Shown: one piece after another, positions 44,039 through 51,651 of the stretch
How the letters are laid out: each line of letters starts with the position of its first letter
Position numbering within the stretch: the stretch's first letter is position 1
Source: CBDCWQ01 sp965223435
GTDB taxonomy: Bacteria; Myxococcota; Kuafuiibacteriia; Kuafuiibacteriales; Kuafuiibacteriaceae
Assembly: GCA_965223435.1 (NCBI GenBank)
Contig: CBDCWQ010000018.1
Location: 248,001 to 312,000, forward strand
Length of the DNA: 64,000 nucleotides
Direction of reading: 5' to 3'
Translations under genes and position numbers: made by a program
The notes under the pieces: generated by a model
The model's database searches: none
What the model was told of the DNA's origin: nothing
The model's input: only the letters and a program-made list of their open reading frames with translations

Positions 44039-46237
44039 TTAGTCGAGCTTTGGGGATTGCTTTGACTTGAGCAGTTCGTTGATGAGCTGTTGGCTCTCCC
44101 TTTTTCTTGGGCTCGGGGGGGCGTGGTGAGCACCGATTTGCCGGGAAAGGGCTTCGTAGACACGGTTTGGGAGAACGTTTTCAAGGTACTCCCGAGCGGT
44201 GCCGCGAAGCATGGGATCGGTGCCCTCTAGGGCACGGAAGGACAGCTCGAGAGGTTCGGGCTCAAGCCGTAGGCTCAGGATCGTGAGTACATGCTGAAGG
44301 CTACGGCTGGCCAATTCAGGGGGCGCGGTTTTGGACGGCCGGTAGGGCTCGTTCTCTTCGACTTGCCGTGTTCGCCAAACTTCGCTGGGGACCTGAGTCT
44401 CCATGTACGCTTGATCCATGACCGTCTCAAGGCGTGGGGCGAGATGGGGCTTGAGCGCAACGATCTGAAAGAGAGACCGGGTGGCATGATAGCGAATTTC
44501 GAAACACGTATCACGCATGGCCTCGGTTAGCCCCAGAGCGGACCGTGAGCTCGGGCACGAGGCCAAGGTCCAAGCCATACGTCGACGAAGGCCTGTTGGC
44601 TGTGATGAGTCTAGGAGAAAGTCGGTGAGGTGCCCGGAAATTCGGGGCGCAACCCTTCGCAGAAACCGCATCGCGCTCTGAGAAACATCGGGCACGTTGG
44701 TCAGAGGGATGACCAAAGCCGTGAGGGATGTGTTGTCTCGGTGTTTTGAGAGCAGCTGCCGAAGTTCGGATGAATTTGCCGAAAGAAGCGCTTGGAGCTC
44801 TGCCTTGGCGGGTATCGTCGGGGTGGGTTTGGAGCCTTCTGAACGCGCGATGTCAGGACGTGTCTCGGCGTCCGCTCCACGAAGCTTTTGAATCTCAGCG
44901 AGCAGCTGACTGCGATCAATTGCGATCTGGGTATCGGCTACAGTCCTTCTGGTGGTCGCATCAATGATGTCTTGCGCCGTGAGCCTGACCACGCCGGCAC
45001 GAAGGCTCGACGCAAGTTCTTCAATGTATCCAACCCTTAGCCTGAGGCAGAGCAAGAGGGCCAAAAGGCTTGAGGCGACGATCACCGCCAAGAGTATGGT
45101 ATGTGCGTTTTTCGCAACCAAGCTGAGCGCCACCAAAATGAGACCACTTGCGAAAATCTTGCCGACTCGATCGGCACCGACATCGATGACCGTTTTGGCC
45201 TCTCGCTTCGTTTCAGGTTGGATCGGCGTGTATAAGAGCTCATAACCGGATCGAAACAGTGAGCTCGACAGGACAGACTCCAGCAGGCCCAATAGCGCGA
45301 TGGCATAAAAATGAGGTGCGAACATACTCAAGCTACCTCCGATTGCAAGCAGGGATGGCAGGGCGGCAAGGGTCCCGGCAAGCCCCGCTTGTTTCCACTC
45401 GAGCAGTCGGCGGGTAAGTAAGGCTTGGACGATGAAAACGAGGACACTTCCACCCGTGTAGAAGTAGGCAAAAAATGAAATGAGTTTTTGCTCGGAGTTC
45501 AGGTGCGTCGAAGCTTCTGCCTTAACGAGGAAGTCGGCTACCGCGGAGACCAGAGCGCTGAGCAAAACGAGTAGCGCAATGTTTCGAAGGTAGGGTTGCC
45601 TCATTGCGGACGTCTTGGCTTGGTCAGGTGTTTTGGATCCGCTGCCCGCGGCGGCAGGCAACGAACCCAAGCTGTGGACCACAAAGGCCGCGCAGACACT
45701 TAGCCCGGACAGCAAGAGGAGAGTCTGAGATACGCCCAAGGAACGACCGAGTCGCTCGATGAGGACTCCGCCGGCAAGCCCGCCAAGAGCTGCGCCGGCT
45801 GTGATGCGGCCTACGATTTTTTTGGCGGAGTGTGGATCGAAGGTCTCGTTGACCGCGGACCAGAAACAACTGACGGGAATAGAGCTTAGTCCCGCGACGT
45901 GGAGGTACACGATCGCGCCGGTGAGCTTAGGCGAACGAGAGGCAAGAAACCACTCGGCCAAAAAAAAGGCCGCCGTGATGAGGAAGAGCAACGGAGCGGT
46001 GCGGGTGGGTCCTTTTTTCCGGATCCATCGAGTGATCCATAGCGCGGCGCCGATGGACAGGACGGCAGCGGCTATGGTGACGGTCGGAATCTGGGATGCG
46101 GGGAAGGCGGATAAGAAAAGCGTGTCTCGGGTTGCTTTGGCGCCGACGAATTGGGCGATCATGAGTCCGGCGGTCAGGATCGCTGCGCTCTCGGGGGTCA
46201 GGCGTCCGGCGCTTGGTTCTTTGGAGTTGCTTGTCAT
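44039..46237 (-). CDS. Nucleotide-translocase/MFS-like transporter with helical-repeat tail
   Basis: 732 residues. The first 410 or so contain about 12 TM helices (for example IVYLHVAGLSSIPVSCFWS, VLIERLGRSLGVSQTLLLLSGL in part). They resemble the ATP:ADP antiporter (NTT/Tlc) branch seen in bacteria, especially ATRDTLFLSAFP near the start and the SxFWSxVNExFDPxxAKKIxGRI pattern. The C-terminal 230 residues look like HEAT-type helical repeats (SALGLTEAMRDTCFEIRYHATRSLFQ). The substrate is not known: free-living bacteria carrying such fusions are not obligate energy parasites, so import of host ATP is not implied. It is divergent from the membrane kinase gene across 207 bases and convergent with the SpvB-like gene. 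Confidence 0.75.
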   Translation of the reverse strand: MTSNSKEPSAGRLTPESAAILTAGLMIAQFVGAKATRDTLFLSAFPASQIPTVTIAAAVLSIGAALWITRWIRKKGPTRTAPLLFLITAAFFLAEWFLASRSPKLTGAIVYLHVAGLSSIPVSCFWSAVNETFDPHSAKKIVGRITAGAALGGLAGGVLIERLGRSLGVSQTLLLLSGLSVCAAFVVHSLGSLPAAAGSGSKTPDQAKTSAMRQPYLRNIALLVLLSALVSAVADFLVKAEASTHLNSEQKLISFFAYFYTGGSVLVFIVQALLTRRLLEWKQAGLAGTLAALPSLLAIGGSLSMFAPHFYAIALLGLLESVLSSSLFRSGYELLYTPIQPETKREAKTVIDVGADRVGKIFASGLILVALSLVAKNAHTILLAVIVASSLLALLLCLRLRVGYIEELASSLRAGVVRLTAQDIIDATTRRTVADTQIAIDRSQLLAEIQKLRGADAETRPDIARSEGSKPTPTIPAKAELQALLSANSSELRQLLSKHRDNTSLTALVIPLTNVPDVSQSAMRFLRRVAPRISGHLTDFLLDSSQPTGLRRRMAWTLASCPSSRSALGLTEAMRDTCFEIRYHATRSLFQIVALKPHLAPRLETVMDQAYMETQVPSEVWRTRQVEENEPYRPSKTAPPELASRSLQHVLTILSLRLEPEPLELSFRALEGTDPMLRGTAREYLENVLPNRVYEALSRQIGAHHAPPSPRKRESQQLINELLKSKQSPKLD

Positions 46238-46444
46238 CTCAAAAGAGGCCTTGGTTCGGTTCTACTCGAAATCCCCGAGAATGCCTGGGAGGACAACCGG
46301 GACGCAGCTTTAAGCAAGAGCCGTGAGGGCGTTCCCCGAGTCAAGTGCTGTTCAGTGCTTCGTTCAGGGGCTGAATCGCTCAAACCATCGCTTTTTGCGG
46401 GATCTACGTAGACAGCCTCCCGCCGTGGTCCCTATGACCATAGG
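46238..46444. promoter_or_regulatory. Divergent intergenic region, transporter and kinase
   Basis: 207 bases between two divergently oriented start codons, so promoters for both genes are expected here. A short dyad GGTCC-CTATGACC-ATAGGA at about 46429-46446 overlaps the kinase start. No clear -35/-10 boxes were assigned. Confidence 0.3.
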
Positions 46445-48100
46445 ATGACCTCCGCGGTCACACCCACCAACGCCCCTGTACGGCTGGGAAGTGTTTCCGA
46501 GCAGTCCCCGGAGGCCCTGCGTTTTCTCCAAGACCGCATTGCGCTGTTCGCCAAGGTTGCCGGCCTGCTGTCGACGGTTTTCTACCTGACGGAGGGCTTT
46601 TTGTCCTGCACGGAGCTGAACGCGTTTCTCTGGTCGGGTGGTCGTGCGTGGCATGCGGCTTCTACGGCGGTGATGCTGGGCACTTGGCTCATCGCTCGGC
46701 GACGCACAATCTATACTGGGCCGACACTGAGTGTCCTCGACGGAAGCTGTCTCTTGCTGACCTGTTTTGGATTTATCGTGATGGGCAAGGCAGTGGAGGA
46801 TTTGCAGGCCCTCACGAGTGTGCTCCTCGCCCTTTTCGCGGTGACCGTGACGCGAGCTATCGTCGTTCCCAGCTCGCCAGTACGGTCCCTCATGTTGACT
46901 TCGCTGGCGCTGGCCCCGTACCCGTTCACGGTTTGGCTGGGGTTGATGGCCAAGGACGTTCAAGGATTTGGGCAGCCGCTTGTGGCACCCACACCTGAGC
47001 AGATGTTTACCATCATTCTGTTCAAGTCCCTCTGGGTGGGGACGATCATCACGATCGTGACGGTGGCCTCGAAGGTTGTCTACGGACTCCACGAAAAGGT
47101 CAGGGAAGCAAGACAGCTCGGACAGTATACGCTTCAGGATAAGATCGGAGAGGGCGGGATGGGCAAGGTCTACCGAGCGAGTCACGCGATGTTGCGCCGC
47201 CCCACCGCGCTTAAACTGCTCGAAGGCGATGGACTCTCCGACAGTCAGCTTCGGCGCTTCGAACGTGAAGTCCAGCTGACCAGTATGTTGACCCACGCCC
47301 ACACGATTTCAGTCTACGACTACGGTCGGACCCCGGATGGTATTTTCTACTATGCCATGGAGTTCTTAGACGGCGTGAACCTTGAAGAGCTTGTACAAAG
47401 AGACGGCCCGCAGTCGCCGGCCCGGGTCATCTATATCCTGAGGCAAGTCGCTGGAGCTTTGGCCGAAGCCCACGGGCTGGGGTTGATCCACCGCGACATC
47501 AAGCCGGCCAACATCTTTCTTTGTGAGCGCGGCGGTGAGCCCGATTTTGTGAAGGTTTTGGATTTTGGGCTCGTGAAGGAACTTGATCAATCGGACGACA
47601 TCAATCTGACCAACATGAATGTGATTACGGGTACACCGCTGTACCTTTCCCCGGAGTCGATCACTGCACCCGATACGGCTGACGGTCGGAGCGACTTGTA
47701 CGCACTTGGGGCCGTGGGCTATTTTCTTCTTACCGGCGAAAACGTTTTTGCGGGTGAGTCGGTCGTCGAAGTATGTGGCCATCATCTGCACACCAAACCT
47801 TTGCCCCCTTCGGAACGGATTGAGACCTCGATCCCAAACGATCTCGAGGAGGTTCTGCTTCAATGCCTCGAAAAATCTCCGTCCGATCGGCCCACCGATG
47901 CGCGGGATTTTGAAGCCAAACTCAGTCGCTGTGGCTCCGTGAGGGATTGGACCAGAACTGAGGCACAAGTCTGGTGGCAGGCGTATCGTGAGGCGGAAGA
48001 GCGCCGACCTGAAGTCCCCCGGATGCGACACGCTTCGAAATCGCCACGTACTGTCGCGGTTGATATTGATGCGAGAATTCTGGCTCCCCCGGCGGCCTAG
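46445..48100 (+). CDS. Membrane-bound Ser/Thr protein kinase with N-terminal multi-TM domain
   Basis: 551 residues. The N-terminal 210 residues form about six TM helices (AGLLSTVFYLTEGF, VLDGSCLLLTCFGFIVMG, LMLTSLALAPYPFTVWLGLM and others), followed by a Hanks-type kinase domain. It has a Gly-loop IGEGGMGKVY (from residue 234), Lys257 in ALKLL, HRDIKPAN with catalytic Asp351, DFG Asp373 and a GTPLYLSPE activation-segment end. All catalytic residues are present, so it should be active. The topology is reversed from the common kinase-TM-sensor order: here the membrane part comes first and may sense lipid or envelope signals. This class is common in Myxococcota. ATG 46445 was taken as it is the first Met of a sensible N-terminus. 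Confidence 0.9.
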   Translation: MTSAVTPTNAPVRLGSVSEQSPEALRFLQDRIALFAKVAGLLSTVFYLTEGFLSCTELNAFLWSGGRAWHAASTAVMLGTWLIARRRTIYTGPTLSVLDGSCLLLTCFGFIVMGKAVEDLQALTSVLLALFAVTVTRAIVVPSSPVRSLMLTSLALAPYPFTVWLGLMAKDVQGFGQPLVAPTPEQMFTIILFKSLWVGTIITIVTVASKVVYGLHEKVREARQLGQYTLQDKIGEGGMGKVYRASHAMLRRPTALKLLEGDGLSDSQLRRFEREVQLTSMLTHAHTISVYDYGRTPDGIFYYAMEFLDGVNLEELVQRDGPQSPARVIYILRQVAGALAEAHGLGLIHRDIKPANIFLCERGGEPDFVKVLDFGLVKELDQSDDINLTNMNVITGTPLYLSPESITAPDTADGRSDLYALGAVGYFLLTGENVFAGESVVEVCGHHLHTKPLPPSERIETSIPNDLEEVLLQCLEKSPSDRPTDARDFEAKLSRCGSVRDWTRTEAQVWWQAYREAEERRPEVPRMRHASKSPRTVAVDIDARILAPPAA

Positions 48101-48497
48101 CACGCAAGCCGATCCTCCCATAACCATACCCGCGACAAAAGTGGATGTTACGTGTCGCCCCAAAGACTTCGCTGGACACCGTCAGTAGGCTCACCCGCGG
48201 AGCTCGGCTCAAAGCAACGAAGGGGCTCTCGTTCGGATGCAATGCGAGTGAGCCAAGGTATCGCTACACGTTGCCGTATGCGGACTTGATTTTGTAAAGG
48301 TCGGACCCTTTCGTCTGTGGAGTCCTGTTTGTTTGTGTAGTCGGCGAGAGTGTTGTGAATATCACACTCGTGTGGCGGTCCGCCGTGCCGTGTAACAGCA
48401 CCATAAAGGTGCGTAGCTCCATTGTCTCTTGATGGATGCGACCCCGCCAATCTTTGGGAGGGTTCGTGTCAGTCATAAACAAGAAGGAGTAATGATC
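48101..48497. other. Leader/intergenic region upstream of the beta-propeller gene
   Basis: About 400 bases with no gene seen. A hairpin candidate GAGTGT/ACACTC with a 10-base loop lies at 48348-48369. The segment ends with a strong ribosome site AAGGAG (48484-48489). It sits 8 bases before ATG 48498 and only 2 bases before ATG 48492, which is why the later start is chosen. Confidence 0.45.
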
Positions 48498-49808
48498 ATG
48501 TGGAAACAGGTTTCGTTTGCTTGCGCAACCCTTATCGTCAGCCAGACGGCGTTCGCTCGTGGTTACAAACGTGACTTCGTGGGCGCCGTGTACGCGATGT
48601 CAAACGACTTCGATGACAACAAAGTTGTTGCCTATGGGCGCAATAGTGATGGGACTCTTGAGCTCATCGGAAAGTTTTTTACCGGCGGTCAGGGAGCGGC
48701 CTTTGATGGGGGTGAGGGGCTCGATCCCCTTATTTCAGCCTATTCGATTCTCATGACGGATAACCGAAGGCACTTGCTGGTGGTCAACGCTGGCAGCGAC
48801 TCCATATCGGTCTTTCGTATACAGAATAATTTTTCACTGCGACTTACAGACCATCGGAGAGTTCGCGGCATCGGCCCAAACAGTATCGCGTACTTCGATG
48901 GCCTTGTGTATGTGTCGAGTATTGACGCAGATGGCGAGTTCAATGGTGAGCCGGACCAGGAGGGTTTGCTCACTGGGTTTCGGCTAAGTCCAAACGGAAG
49001 ACTGACACGGATACGACGCAGCACCCGTTGGCTCGGAAATCGCCCATCGGCCATTCAGTTTTCTCCGGACGGTCGTTTTTTGGTCAGCGCCTCGATCAAT
49101 GCTGGGTCTGCGGCGTTAGAGAGTGGCAACCAGGATGAGATTACGGTCTTTTCTGTCCGACGCAACGGGCGTCTTAGTCGCAAACCGGTAAGCGCGGCGT
49201 CTTCAACGCTGCCGGGCAACGATCAGAACCGAAATCTACCAAGTGCAATCGGCTTTGAGATCGTGGAGGACGAGGGGGCGCACTATGTGGTGGTGACCGA
49301 GGCGCGCGAATTCAGACCGGATGGTTCCCCTCCCGCGTTTTTCGAGCTTCAGACGGGGTCGGTATCGACCTGGCGCCTCGATGACGATGGCTCCCTCATC
49401 CCTATTGCCCTCGATGTTTTGACTGGGCCATCATCTACTGAAGGTGGCCGAACCGCGTGTTGGATCGAGTTCTCTGACAACAAAAAGAGCTTTTGGGTTG
49501 CAAACGCGTTGGATGCAACGATTTCGTCCTTTGCGTTTGACCGGGGACAGGTCGAGTTGATTGAAGAAGTGGCCGCTGCCGGCAACCCTCCGGACAATAG
49601 CAGCCCCCAGACAGCGTTCGAAACCTCCGATGGCTTCATTGATCTGTGGGCGAGTCACGATGGACGATACCTCTACCAGCTGTTCGGCTTGAGCGGAACA
49701 ATTGGGGTCTACAGGGTTGAAGATGGCGGGACCGGTGCGGGATTGACAGAGATTCAGCGGGTCAGCAATCTGCCCGAGATCAACACCCAGGGGATCGTGG
49801 CCTTTTAG
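48498..49808 (+). CDS. Exported lactonase-type beta-propeller protein
   Basis: 436 residues. A signal peptide (WKQVSFACATLIVSQTAFA, cut before RGYKRD) precedes a seven-bladed-propeller pattern of the lactonase / YVTN class. The recurring blade motifs are GAVYAMSNDFDDNKVVAYG, HLLVVNAGSDSISVF, SAIQFSPDGRFLVSAS and FWVANALDATISSF. Bacterial members include 6-phosphogluconolactonase-like enzymes, but exported versions mostly have no proven activity; a binding or signalling role is equally possible. It is followed by a strong hairpin at 49850-49899 and faces the next gene convergently. Confidence 0.8.
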   Translation: MWKQVSFACATLIVSQTAFARGYKRDFVGAVYAMSNDFDDNKVVAYGRNSDGTLELIGKFFTGGQGAAFDGGEGLDPLISAYSILMTDNRRHLLVVNAGSDSISVFRIQNNFSLRLTDHRRVRGIGPNSIAYFDGLVYVSSIDADGEFNGEPDQEGLLTGFRLSPNGRLTRIRRSTRWLGNRPSAIQFSPDGRFLVSASINAGSAALESGNQDEITVFSVRRNGRLSRKPVSAASSTLPGNDQNRNLPSAIGFEIVEDEGAHYVVVTEAREFRPDGSPPAFFELQTGSVSTWRLDDDGSLIPIALDVLTGPSSTEGGRTACWIEFSDNKKSFWVANALDATISSFAFDRGQVELIEEVAAAGNPPDNSSPQTAFETSDGFIDLWASHDGRYLYQLFGLSGTIGVYRVEDGGTGAGLTEIQRVSNLPEINTQGIVAF

Positions 49809-49849
49809 ACTGCGAGACGTGCGCTGGCAGTCAGGGGACTAACTCGTAG

Positions 49850-49899
49850 TGCGTCCGCTCGGGCGGAGGGGGAGAGAGTCCCTCCACCCGAGGGACGCA
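49850..49899. terminator. Strong hairpin between convergent genes, possible bidirectional terminator
   Basis: The arms TGCGTCC(G)CTCGGG and CCCGAGGGACGCA pair with a single bulge, and the inner GGAGGG/CCCTCC extend the stem around a 9-base loop. It sits 41 bases after the propeller stop and 47 bases before the end of the opposing gene. There is no U-run on either side, so efficient intrinsic termination is not certain. Confidence 0.55.
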
Positions 49900-49945
49900 T
49901 ACGATAACCATCCCTTCGTCTTCTTACATTCTATCTCCTTTGGCC

Positions 49946-50974
49946 TTATTGGCCGATCTTCCGGATCGAGCTCATGGACGTCTTATGGAGCGTGCTCATG
50001 ATGTTGTCGATCGATGTCAAGAATCGTTCGTACTTTTTGGTGATCTGCTCGAGTTCTTTGGTGACTTGTTCCTCGCTTTTGGCGCCTTCGCTGCCTCCTG
50101 CCTTTGCAGCGTCGCCGCCAGCACCCTTTCCGGCCGCACCTTTTCCGCCGCCTTTTCCGCCGCCGCCTTTTCCGCCACCTTTTCCGCCGGCGCCTTCAGA
50201 ACCTTGGCTCTTGTCTCCGTTTTGAAGCGACTTGAGCTCGTCGCCTTTGGCTTCGATGTCTGCTTGAAGCTTCTTCATCTGGTCCATCATGAGCTGAAAG
50301 AGCATGTCCTCAAAGGAGAGGTTGCCCCCGCCGCTGGCGCCACCTGCAGAAGATGCGCCACCCGTGCCTGAGGAACCGTTTTGTGCCCCTTGCAACTGGC
50401 CGGCGAGACCGGCGATGGCATTTTGCACGCCGTTGATGTGCCCGGCGACGCTTCTGAGTCCGAGGGGCAGGCCTGGGAACGGAAGTGGTTTTGATGGAGT
50501 CCGCCGAATGGTCAGTTTCCCATCAGCGCGCCCATCGGGGATCAACTTGCCGCCGATGGCCTTCTCGAAGGCCGCTTGAAGCACAGGGTTGTTGTTGAGC
50601 GCCATCTCGGCGAGTGATGCTGCGGTTCGCCTGGGGTCAAAAAGACGAGAGAAAGGCCCGTCGGCAGCGCCGGGTGCGAGATCAATTCTCTTTGTGTTGT
50701 TTCCTATCGAAGCCTTGAGGCGAGCGAGCGCAGACTTAGGGGTGTGTACACATCCGCAATGGCCAAAGTTTCGAAGCTCGTGGTGAATGCGTCCGCGTCT
50801 GGTTGTGCCGTGGCCACGGGCTGCTTCGTGGAACCCGTCGTTTAGATTGCGCAGGACGCCAAGCGGGTTGCCGGCGAGTGCGTCAACTTGTGCGCCGATA
50901 AAACCGCCCGGTAAACCGACTGCTCCAAGCAAGTCGTTAACGCGTGTTCCGATGGTTCTGGGAATGTGAATCAT
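49946..50974 (-). CDS. Gly/Lys-rich hypothetical protein
   Basis: 342 residues, ATG 50974 with GGAG 8 bases upstream. No signal peptide or TM segment. Residues 1-170 are mixed (IHIPRTIGTRVNDLLGAVGLPGGF, then a His-rich HHELRNFGHCGCVH). A Gly/Ser/Ala linker (about 197-214) is followed by an amphipathic helix (FEDMLFQLMMDQMKKLQADIEAKGDELKSL). After that comes a KGGG/KGAG low-complexity tract of about 35 residues and a final helical segment (EQVTKELEQITKKYERFLTSID). The layout of a helix, flexible basic-Gly spacer and second helix could suit a secreted or filament-associated protein, but I recognise no family. It stands alone with a long 677-base upstream region. Confidence 0.7.
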   Translation of the reverse strand: MIHIPRTIGTRVNDLLGAVGLPGGFIGAQVDALAGNPLGVLRNLNDGFHEAARGHGTTRRGRIHHELRNFGHCGCVHTPKSALARLKASIGNNTKRIDLAPGAADGPFSRLFDPRRTAASLAEMALNNNPVLQAAFEKAIGGKLIPDGRADGKLTIRRTPSKPLPFPGLPLGLRSVAGHINGVQNAIAGLAGQLQGAQNGSSGTGGASSAGGASGGGNLSFEDMLFQLMMDQMKKLQADIEAKGDELKSLQNGDKSQGSEGAGGKGGGKGGGGKGGGKGAAGKGAGGDAAKAGGSEGAKSEEQVTKELEQITKKYERFLTSIDNIMSTLHKTSMSSIRKIGQ

Positions 50975-51651
50975 GATCAGTCTCCTTGTGGGTTGAGGGT
51001 TGAAGTTCGAAGAAGGACCAATTCAACAGTTGGGCCAAACTGACTGATCGAAAATTGCGCGGTGATAACGAAGGACTACAGAAGTGTGCGGACAGTTATC
51101 CGCGTCACATGATCCCCCCCGATGCAAGCGATGCAAAACAACCTATGTTTCCAGTCTGTTATCGGAAATCGTGGCGGGTGACACACCGCGGTCACATGTG
51201 ACGACACGGTTTGCCTCGGTGTCCGCGTTGCGTTTGGCATTTAACTCGAAGCCAAGCGTCCGTCGGTGTGATCTGTTGTGCGGGGTCGGTGTCCAGCCCC
51301 GCGGATGCGCATATCTGGTATACCCCGTCTACGTGACCTCCTCGTTTGTACCGCAGGCATCGCCGCGACCACGGGTCTTCCGCGAGCTCTGTTCGTACGT
51401 TTGATGTGGCTTGGGGACGGTGGGGCGGGCGTCGGTGAGCGTCTTGAGGCTTTGAGCTGGTTTTTGATGCGGTCGTTCGCATTTTTGCCTCGGACGGTTC
51501 GGATCTGGGCGAAGGGGCCAAAGTGTGCTCTGGGCGCGATGGGGCGGGGGCGATGTGTGTGTTGAGTCCGCTAAGGTGTCCAACGTGGGAGGAAATGTGT
51601 CTTTGGTGAAGTTGCTGTCTATTCAGGGGTTTGATACCCGTTGGACGTAGC
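50975..51651. other. Intergenic region between two divergent genes
   Basis: 677 bases. Open frames across it on both strands lack composition or starts that would persuade me. A 12-bp perfect palindrome GTCACATGTGAC lies at 51191-51202 and overlaps a wider GTGAC...GTCAC dyad, a possible operator, though a 12-mer palindrome can arise by chance. The region probably contains promoters for the Gly/Lys-rich gene (minus) and the membrane TPR operon (plus). Confidence 0.4.

Noticed and set aside
50096..50200. KGGG tract read as a tandem DNA repeat array or CRISPR-like repeat
   Set aside because: The periodicity is irregular, with no spacers; it is codon repetition within a protein.
51191..51202. 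GTCACATGTGAC as a definite operator
   Set aside because: A 12-base perfect palindrome is expected several times in 64 kb by chance; only noted in the intergenic entry.
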